Source of the DNA: Neospora caninum Liverpool
Taxonomy: Eukaryota > Apicomplexa > Conoidasida > Eucoccidiorida > Sarcocystidae
Reading direction: 5' to 3'
Length of the DNA stretch: 64,000 nucleotides
Assembly: GCF_000208865.1 (NCBI RefSeq)
Contig: NC_018394.1
Span: 331,635-395,634, forward strand
Shown here in pieces: positions 55,289 to 64,000 of this stretch; within the stretch, counting starts at the first letter, position 1, and each line of letters begins with the position of its first letter. The notes under the pieces were generated by a model. It was not told the origin of the DNA, made no database searches, and saw only the letters and a list, made by a program, of their open reading frames with translations. A program made the position numbers and the translations under genes.

Positions 55289-57472
55289 ACATATAATATA
55301 TATGTTTATGGGTAAATATCCATGTATAGAGATACCTGTACCTGCTTGTGCTTTCTTGAGTACTCGGCATTTACGTATACATACCAAAAATAACATTCTC
55401 ACGAAACCGGTCGATCTGACGTCCATAAAAAGGGGATGTGTTTTGTTTCCTTTTCTCATTTCGAGTGCCTGGCCTTGTGAACCTTCCAATCGGTCGTGCG
55501 ACGTTTTTCCTTCCCTTTAAAAGTATTTCTAATTTAAAACCGTGATCTGTCTGTTCGTTGCATGCATTCGAGTTGAAAAAGCATTTACAGGCGAGACTGT
55601 CGAATCTCCGGCGAGGTGGCCGATCCACGTTCTCTTTCTGGCCCACCGCCGGCTCTCACGTCTTTTCTCTCTCTTTCAGTCGAGGAAGGTCGTGACGATT
55701 AAGTGTCTCTGCAGCTGTCTGCGCTTTCTCATTTCGATTTCTTTAAATCCAAAAACGTTGATGCAGTTCAGCCGACCACCGATAGCGCTCGAAGACTCTG
55801 GGGTTCGCCTGCCTGCGCCTTTGTGTCAGCCCTCTGCTTCCACTCTTTTCGGTACGAGCATTTTCCACGGATTCACTTTCAGCGTTTTCAAGGTTGTTCG
55901 GATGCTAACAGCTCGTATTTAGATCTCAGGTATTAAACGTGGACGAACCAGGGATTTCGGTCAGGGCGTAAACTGCACGAACGCGACGGACTCGCAATGC
56001 ATGCAGATGTGGCGTAGACGGAAAAGGATCCTCCCAGTTGTGCACACTTTCTAAACACTTGCCGTTTTCTTTCGAAAAAGCGACGGCGTCTCGACCGCGC
56101 TCTGTGTGCTTCCCATTCGACTCCCACAAGAGTCGGGGTGACGCACGGAACCTGCGATTTGTTTCTGTCTCTCGTTCGAAACAATTCTCAAAACTCGAGC
56201 GTGTCCTCTCAGACGCGCTGGTGCCTACGCGGCATTCAAAAGCCCGTTCACCTTGATAGATCGCACGCAAAAACGGTTTCTACCTGTTTTGCATGCAAAC
56301 ACAATCTGCCAAAGCGTTAGTGAAACACCCCCTGGGTGGGTGAAGAACGGTGGAGTGAGGAATGCGCGCGATCGTGTGTAGTAACCAAGGAGAGTTTGCT
56401 CTTCGTTTCGAGACCAGGGTGCGAGCAAATGTACTGATGAACCCCCGGGTTGGGACGGCTTCGCTTTTTAAGCCGCACAGCCTCCCTGAAAATACCGATT
56501 AGACAAGATGGGACGTGGGGTGAAGACTCGTGTCAGCTATGGGATTGGTCCGTGCTTGGTGACATGTTTGCTATTCTTCTTATAGGCGCAGTTCCCCTGA
56601 TGTCCAGGGGGAAGGGGGCGGGCATTTCACTAACCGCAGTTCCCCCCGGTGGTATTTAAACTCAGTTTCTCTCGAAAAGGAGCGAACGCCGAGGGCGTTT
56701 CGCTCATGCTCTGTAAGCCTTTCGTTTCCGAGCAGAGAGTTTTGAGTACAGAGGTGGGGACCGGAGACCTTTGCAGGGTGGAGGGAAAACGATTTGCCCG
56801 ACAGAGACGGCTTGGTCTCTCAAAGCGCCAAGAGCGACAACGCCAAATCCGAATCCTTTCGGGGTGTATGTACACCATGAGACACATGCCACTATGATGC
56901 GTGCGAGAGTGACAAAACTTCTTTTTGAGAAACGTTTGGCCGTTCCCAGAACGTTTCCCTTCCCCGCGCGGTCACAATCTCAAATCGCTTCGAGGCGTCC
57001 TCCCCTTTTCGTGACGTTTTTCTGCTTCCTCTCCGGCGCTCCGGTTTTTCGAAAACGCGCATGCAAGGACCCGACACAAAACCGACGCCTGACCTCCGTA
57101 CACTTCGACAAGCATGCATATTATAAATATCACGTATCTATACACAAACAGGACTATGTGAGTACGTATTTAGTCAAACAGAACCATCCCATCGCAGGGA
57201 AAGTATCGCTTCTTCGCAGTACACGAATGCACCAAGTACATACACATTTACAAATGCACGCATGCATATATACATATATATGCATATGCATACCGGCCTC
57301 CCTCTCTCTGTCTACATATATATATATATATATATATATGTATAGCAACACTCTCCGCATACAGAAATAGCAGGAGACGTGTTCTCTGTCGAACCTCGAG
57401 AGGCGTTTTGAGGTGAAGAGGTTTTCCCAGACCTGCGGGCTCGGCATGGATCACACGCGGGGGACCGTCGCT
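55162..57472. other. Convergent intergenic region, PRP2 / serine-rich membrane protein
   Basis: No gene supported. (AT)n runs at 55255-55282 and 57307-57340, and a GGTGTATGTACACC element at 56863-56876. Confidence 0.55.
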
Positions 57473-58613
57473 CTACTCTGCGTTTAGGGGTTTGGGTTTC
57501 TCTGCGTCGAGACTGACGGCGGCAGACTTCTCCAACTGCGACGCCTCGAGTTCCGCGAGTTTCTCGCAACAGAGCGCTTGGAGCGAATTCCCCGCCGCCT
57601 TACCTCCCGCGTAAATTAACCGACTGAGTAGCAGCAACAAGGGCAGCGGCGCGTGGTGGTGAATCAGAGATGCCCACAGCTGGTAGTTGTGCCAGAGAGA
57701 CGCAGAGAGAAGGAACTGGAGAATCAGGCGAGACAGCGTGCGCCGAGACGCAAAGAGCGCAGAGGAGCCCAGCAGCCACAGAGCCGCCGAAACGCTGCTC
57801 GGATGGTCCAAGAGAAAACGCAAACAGAGAACCTGCAAAAAAAGCAGAACATACATATATATACATATATATACATATTTATACATATATATACATATAT
57901 ATACATATATGCATGTATATGTGTGTACGTGTATATATATGAATATATACATGTACATGCGCATGCGCTGTGGGGGAGGCGGGAGGTTGGTCAAGACATG
58001 CACTTTGACTGTTTGAAGACAACCGGCCGAATGGAAAGAGAGAAACGCGCTTTGAACCACTTAGGAACAGATACGTAGTGCGCATGGAAAACTTCCCTCA
58101 ATCGTCTGGGGTAAAGAGATCGGCTCTGAGACTGGAAGCTGGGAAAGTTCAAGTAAAGGCAGCCTCGAAAGATCCTCGACACACAGACGCTCGGAAATGC
58201 GGATAGCACAGCTATTCACTAACATATACTTGTCCACGTACCCCACACTTCATCTCGCTATCGGTGTGCCATATGTGCATGCAAAATATATACGTATACA
58301 TATACATATACATACATAAATACATACATGCATGCATACATACATATATTCGTATGTCAATGTACGTATGAATAGGAATGAAGGGGAACACGCATGCATC
58401 GATGGAGATCGGTTTGGGTTCTGTGCCTGCGTGGTGTCTCGAGGGTGAAGCGTTACGTGAGAGCAGCTGCAGAGAATTTTGCAAAGACGAAAACCCAAAA
58501 TCGCCTACACCGAAGCTCCAGCAGGACAGGCACCGACATCCCCGTATTTACATTCTCGTACATATATATACATGTATATATATATATATATATACATGTA
58601 TATATATATATAT

Positions 58614-58657
<44 letters not shown>

Positions 58658-60990
58658 ATGATTGTAAGGCTCACGTAGAGAGGTGCATTGGCGTAGAATT
58701 CTTCGAAATCGACTTGATGCTTTCCGAACCAGAGTCGGCGCACGCCCGCGTTTCCCTCTCGGCGAAACTGCCGCGCGAGGGCTCGGAACGAAACCCACGG
58801 TACCTCGTTTAAACGCGAAGAAAAATCCGAGGCAGAGAGCGAAGAAGGAAGAAGAGAAGTGAGTGACGCGCGCGGAGCGACTGCCTTGCATCCTGGGGGC
58901 GTTTCGAGGTAAACCAAACAACCGAGGAGGTGCTCTGGAAGACTCCTCGCCACCACCCACGAAGACGCAGGATCCAAGACAGCACATGCCCGAAAACGAA
59001 GCGAAGCAGGCGCATGGACACATTCCACACCGCCGACACCCCCAGGAAAAGGCGGCAACACCAGAGGAGAAGAGGAAGAAGAAGAGGAAGAGGAAGAAGA
59101 GGAAGAAGAGGAAGAAGAGGAAGAAGAAGAGGAAGAGGAAGAAGAGGAAGAGGAAGAAGAAGAGGAAGAAGAGGAAGAGGAAGAAGAAGAGGAAGAAGAG
59201 GAAGAAGAAGAGGAAGAAGAGGAAGGAGAGGAAGAAGAAGAGGAAGAGGAAGAAGAGGAAGAGGAAGAAGAAGAGGAAGAAGAGGAAGAAGAAGAGGAAG
59301 AAGAGGAAGGAGAAGAAGAAGAAAGCAAAGTAGAAGAGGAAGGAGAAGAAGAACGCAAAGTAGAAGAGGAAGGAGAAGAAGAAAGCAAAGTAGAAGAGGA
59401 AGGAGAAGAAGAAAGCAAAGTAGAAGAACTATGGTGGGAGCTTTGCATAGCCAGAGATGAGAGGTAAGCGGCGCGAAGTCTGAGTTGGTGAAGGTGCCAC
59501 GCCTCTGCTGCTTTGAAAAGATCCTCGCTTTCGCTTTGCATGGGATCCCCATCTAGGCTTTGCGCTGCTCCGCTGGATCGTCCTCGCTTTTCTTTCGCAA
59601 TCCCTTCTTCCTTGCCGCCTTCGCTTGCTGCTCTCTTCGCCTTCTCTGGGTTGTTCGTCTCCTCTGTGTGTCGATTTCCTTCCTGCCTTCCCAGCGTCTC
59701 GTCTTCGCGGGCTCCACCTTTCTCGTTCTTCGCCGGCGAGTGCATCTCTGCATTCGTGTCCTCGCGTTTGTCTTCTGTCTTCTCTCCTGCCTCCTCAACG
59801 CCTCCCCGTTTCCCTTCTCGCCTTGCCTTCCACAGCCGTGAGACTTCGCCTCTTCGGCCCCCAAGGCCAAAGGCCCTCGAGGCGTCGCTCGAAACCCACA
59901 TGCGCCGGAAGGCAGCGAGAGAAACCCGAGACAGAACAAACGCGGCGAGAGAACTGAGGACGGCCGCGCCGAGAAAGAGGGCGCACCGCCTTCTCAGAAA
60001 GGCCAAGGTGTGGGCGAAAACCCTGAATGGGGCGCATGGTTCGAGAGACGGAGACAGTCTCGGCGGCGACACCTGTTTTTGCCAGCAAAAGGACGAAGGC
60101 AGGTAGCGGAAAGAAGGCCGCGAGCAGCCGCTGACAGTCTCTCGTGGCTCGCGTCTTTCTTCTCTCGTGCGCTTCTCCTTCGCCCTCGAAATGCTGGGAA
60201 AGAATGTCCAAAAACTTCCCCCTTGGAGGTTTGCTGAACAGCGAGAGGAAACAGCACCAAACCGGGGTGGAAACGAAGACGAAGAAGACGGACAGACAGA
60301 AGAAGCGAGGGGACGAGAAGGAGAAGACGGTAGGCGGAGGGGCGAAAGGCGGGAAGAGGAAGAAACGAGGAGAGACGCGAGAGAAGAACAAGACGGAGAG
60401 AAGGACGAATGAGGAGGAAAGGACGAACAAGGCCAGCTCGTCGGGTTTGTGTGTGGGGACAGGGGGGAGGCGTCAGTCCACCGCTGACCGGATTGAGCGG
60501 TCGACGAAAAGCAAAACGAGAAAAAGAAAACGAGAAGGAAAAACGGCCTAGGACTTTGACGAAAGACGGACGTGATACGTGGCATGTTTCTCAAACGAGA
60601 CGACAAGGAGAACGAGCAAAAGACACAGCGAGGCAAACGAAGACGTCCTTTGCTCTGCGTCATTCCACAAAGTTTTTGCGGATGAAAAGAACCCTGAAAA
60701 ACCACAGAGAAAAAAGGCAAAGAAAAACGGGAAGAAGAACGGGAAGAAGGATACGAACGAGAAGAGCGAGAAGAAGAACGAGAAAAACGATAAGAACGAG
60801 AACAACGAGAAGAACGAGAACACCTGGAGGAGCGAGGCAAACAGGAAGCGCCGGACGGGGAACGAGGCTGAAAGGAAGGAGAACTGCCAAGGGGAGGCTG
60901 TCTATTTATGGGAGCGTGACAAGATGAAGAGTCGGCGGGGAAGGAAGAGGACGACTGGGTGCACGGATAGTCGTCAGAAGACTCCATCAT
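57473..60990 (-). CDS. Unrecognised membrane protein with a long serine-repeat tract
   Basis: Two exons, 58675-60990 and 57473-57832, joined in phase 0, give up to 891 residues. The junction reads [10 protein letters not shown] then [13 protein letters not shown]. From the first ATG the N-terminus is Ser/Arg-rich. A likely signal or anchor follows Met136 (60585), at [12 protein letters not shown], so translation might start there. A second hydrophobic segment is [19 protein letters not shown] Lys/Glu-rich linker and a 130-residue Ser tract (about residues 515-643) come next. The C-terminal part is better behaved: [41 protein letters not shown], then hydrophobic [14 protein letters not shown] and [17 protein letters not shown] recognise no family. 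The 842-base intron is full of (AT)n. Alternatives are missing 5' exons, or a shorter protein beginning at Met136. Confidence 0.6.
58556..58660 (-). repeat. (AT)n microsatellite with regular TACATGTA interruptions
   Basis: AT runs separated by TACATGTA at about 58568, 58614 and 58649, inside the intron of the serine-repeat gene, ending some 15 bases from the donor. Confidence 0.9.
59064..59440 (-). repeat. Coding trinucleotide expansion encoding polyserine
   Basis: On the plus strand AGG/AAG/AGA mixtures (GGAAGAAGAGGAAG-like) over about 370 bases; on the coding strand TCC/TCT codons giving almost pure Ser. At the 5' coding end the array has a higher-order unit about 30 bases long encoding [10 protein letters not shown] four times. 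Confidence 0.9.
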
Positions 60991-63900
60991 TGTGTTCCTC
61001 GATGCTAGCTAATCCCGGTTTTGGTCAGAGCTCGCGAAGCAGCGAAGATCGGTTTCGGTGCTCACAGGGCGCATGCGGAAACGCGTGTTCGCCGCTTTTT
61101 CGCCTTCAAATCTGTTAGCCTGCACATTCTAAACGTCTGCGGTAAATATGTATATTTACTCCACAGACATGTAGCATGACAAGGGACGTTCGATAGGCAC
61201 ACTTTCCTGGGTAGGCCGCCCAGTGATCTGTCCCCGGGGCCTTGCAACAGACCGGAAGATCACCACAAATTCAACGCATTCAGGATTTCAAAGAGATCTT
61301 TCAGAGCTTCGGTTCCAGAGATGCCGTTTAGAGAAGGGCGGTGGAGACACACATGGTCGTGTCTAGGCTGAAAATATCTGCGTTTGATTTAACACCAGGT
61401 CGGACGTAGGGAGAAGAAGAGAGAGGGAGAGAAAGAGAAGACAGCGAAGAGGCGGAGGAGAGCGAGGGCGGATGTCGGGAAGAAACAGGCACTTTTTTTG
61501 CGAAGAGGAAAGCTGCGAGGCGAGAGACAAGGGAAGGAAAAAAGGAGAGTAAACACTCACGAGACAGAAACGCGCCTTCGACGAACAGACACGCGCGTTA
61601 AGAGACGGGAGAGAAAGGAAGAGAGAGGCGACGAAGCGAACATCCGAGTCGGGCGGGGAGACACACACCCAGAGACGAAGAAGGACGGAGCGTTCGAGGA
61701 GACAAGCGCGGTCCCGGGGAACTGGCGAGGAGAGCAGGTCAGCGAAGAAAAGACAGAGGAGAGACGGGAGGTCGCGGGAAAAAGTCTGGCAGAAGAGAGA
61801 AAAGCAGGAAGAGAGAAAAGCAAGAAGAGAGAAAAGCAAGAAGAGAGAAAAGCAAGAAGAGGGAAAAGCAAGAAGAGAGAAAAGCAAGAAGAGGGAAAAG
61901 CAAGAAGAGAGAAAAGCAAGAAGAGACTCGAAACTCAACGCAGAAACCGCGGGGGCTGCATGCAGTGTGTGCCGTCTCCGCTTCGGAAAGGAGGAGAGAG
62001 AATTGGAGAAGAAAGGGGAAAAGAGAAGAAAGTGAAGGATAGAAAAGCAGAGAAAGAGTGGAAAACTCTCCTGCGAGAGAAAACGGGAACGAAGGCGTCC
62101 TTGAGGCATGTACACCCGCTTTTTGAGGGAGTGAAGACACCCAGGAGACACAGCACAACATCTGGAGCCCTAACGGTCAACCTGTCTCGAACGTTTTTCC
62201 GGACACCTTGGGCCAATGCTATCCTTTTACCCTTTTCTTTCTCTATCTCTCTTCTGTTCTTTCTTTCCTTCTTCTCTTTCTTCTTCTCTTTCTCCTCTGT
62301 CTCATCTCTTCTCGTTCCCAGTACACGCTGCCTTCTCTAATTCCCTACCAGGAACCCACGAATCGCGACTAGCGGCGGAAGAGGAGTTTGAAGCGCCGCA
62401 CTGGAAAGACGCCTCGACTTCTCTTTTTCGTCATCTCTCTTCCTCTCCACGCTCTTCTATCTACGAAGAGAAGCCTGCCTTTCCACTCTTGCGACTCTCA
62501 CCTTTTAAGTAAAAGGACACATCTCGTCGTTTTTCTGTACAGCGCCGCTGCCACGCAACCGGCCGCGCGCATCGCCCCACTTCCAAGCTTCAACGGAGAC
62601 AGGCAGGACAGGCAGAGACTCGCTTCTTTCTCTCTAACAGACACTGTTCTTTCTCGCTCTGTTTCTCTTTTCCCGCTCTCTTTTAGACCCAGGCGTCGAC
62701 AGAGGAGACAGCTTTTTGCCCAGGTTCGGTCTTTTTTGTCCTGAAATCTCTCCGTTCGGCGTGCCTTGTGTTTCCCCGTCTCACAGCTGGGAGCGTCGTA
62801 GCTGGTCACCGCCTGCCGTCTATCTGGCCGCGTTCCTCTCAGCTTCTGCATCCGCCTCGCGCTGTCGCTCTTGCTGTGTCTCTTCCTTTGTCTCGAGGGA
62901 TCTCTCGTTTTTTTGCACAAAAGTTCCCACCCGCAATCAGAGCCCCTGGGTGTGATACGCGACCGCCCTTGGCCTCTCCACAAAACACCCGGCGAGCCTT
63001 CAAAAAGCTTGAGAGCACCACCAGTCACGAAAACCGGAAAAACTGACTTTTTTCTCGACGTTTTCGGATCTCGTACACCAAAGAGTGCCCCGGCAAACAC
63101 ATTTCCACTCCTGATCGACGGCGCCGCCAAATGTGGGGCGCCCTTCTTCTCAGCGAGACCACCACCTCAGCACGTTTGGAATCAAAGAGGAAGTTAGACC
63201 TAAACATATCTAGGTTTCTCTGTGCATGTTGTACATACATAAATTTATATATATATATATATATATATATAAGCATGCGTGTTTGATTGTTTTGTGGATA
63301 GGTAGAGGGATTTAAATGTGTTGACGAAGTTGCTTGCAGAAGACGCACGCGAACTCCCACTTTTGCAACCAAGCTTTCGCGGTGTCTCTTTTCAACTCCG
63401 CACTTTGGGACGCCTGCCCCCGAATCGGTATTCTAAAAAAGGCAGATCCCTCTTGTTCTCGCCCCTCTTTTCTCTCGCTTTTCTTCTCTCTGCCTCGCTG
63501 CTGTTTGCTGTCTCTCCCTTATTATCTCATCCACTCGCTCTTTTCGGTACGTCACCTGCTGAATCGAATGTTCTCACGCCCACTCTCTCTTTCTTTATCT
63601 CATCTACAATTTCTCTTGTTCTCTCGGCCATCTCTCTCTCGTTCTTTCTCTCGAATATCGAGCAAGGAACACCCGAAGAGTCTGCGTATCGAAGGCAGGC
63701 TGGCAGAAGATTGTTTCAGTCGCTACTCCCCGCTCAATCTCGCATTTCCCGTTTTTGTGATTCGATATTTCACTTGTCAGGCTGCTCGAAGACCGCAGCT
63801 CTGGAAACCTCCCGAAAAAGAGCCAGACAGTGGGGCACCGGCAGATAACTTCGCCAGCGTTTTTAAAGCATTGGGTGTTCAAGTCAGAATGTCTTTCCAT

Positions 63901-64000
63901 TCCTCACATCTGGAATTGCATTGTCACCGAGAGAAAAGAACTGCAAAGTATATATATGTCACCAAACATATATATATATATATATATATAGATATTTTTA
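60991..64000. other. Right-hand region without a supported gene
   Basis: The minus-strand frames at 61363-62151 come from a tandem repeat. A 210-codon minus frame at 62498-63130 starts with MAAPSIRSGNVFAGALFGVR, which looks protein-like for about 50 residues, but I find no matching donor and no family. It could be a first exon of a gene running left. (AT)n runs lie at 63249-63271 and at the window edge 63969-63991. Confidence 0.4.
61796..61930. repeat. 16-base tandem repeat
   Basis: About eight copies of AAAAGCAAGAAGAGAG with few changes (AGAGGG variants). On the minus strand it reads as repeated Leu/Phe/Ser/Cys, which explains the long open frames there. Confidence 0.9.

Noticed and set aside
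61363..62151. 262-codon Leu/Phe/Ser-rich frame resembling a membrane protein
   Set aside because: Its hydrophobic segments are translations of the 16-base purine repeat at 61796-61930.

Overview
The window reads as nuclear DNA of a tissue-cyst coccidian, most likely Toxoplasma gondii or a near relative (Hammondia or Neospora). The reasons are balanced GC with pyrimidine-rich leaders, genes cut by many 300-850 base introns, frequent TGCATGC sites, scattered (AT)n runs, Ser/Pro/Glu-rich expansions inside conserved eukaryotic proteins, and a nuclear copy of apicomplexan mitochondrial cox1/cob. There are no bacterial operons, CRISPR arrays or insertion sequences. Species is an inference from style and from the mitochondrial fragment.

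Layout, left to right. A minus-strand mitochondrial FAD glycerol-3-phosphate dehydrogenase starts at 2937 and runs off the left edge. A plus-strand one-box HMGB protein lies at 6809-7105. A 13-exon minus-strand sterol O-acyltransferase (ACAT) spans 10536-18867. Plus-strand ribosomal protein uS11/RPS14 is at 22922-24570. A minus-strand ALG10 glucosyltransferase spans 26027-29738. An unrecognised minus-strand four-exon gene (32628-34845) overlaps tail to tail with a possible two-exon plus-strand small gene (32334-32677). A plus-strand TRM7-type tRNA 2'-O-methyltransferase is at 36924-38105, followed by the mitochondrial insertion (about 38430-38855). A minus-strand five-exon COPI_assoc/TVP15-like membrane protein spans 39650-42853. 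The plus-strand nine-exon DEAH helicase PRP2/DHX16 spans 47995-55161. A minus-strand two-exon, serine-repeat membrane protein spans 57473-60990. The last 3 kb has no gene I can support.

Exon models were built by hand. Splice sites were chosen by GT/AG (one GC/AG) signals, reading phase across every junction, and alignment from memory to family motifs. All the recognised models are open and in frame from ATG to stop, except the dehydrogenase, which is cut by the window.

Functionally the genes are unrelated housekeeping functions: glycerol-3-phosphate/ubiquinone electron input, chromatin, sterol-ester storage, translation, N-glycan precursor assembly, tRNA modification, Golgi membrane traffic and pre-mRNA splicing. 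The most interesting signals are the composite cox1-cob mitochondrial insertion, a dispersed family of GGTGT-N4-ACACC quasi-palindromes, a GC-AG intron supported by homology, micro-exons in ACAT, the overlapping convergent pair near 32.6 kb, and long homopolymeric Ser expansion in the 57-61 kb gene.
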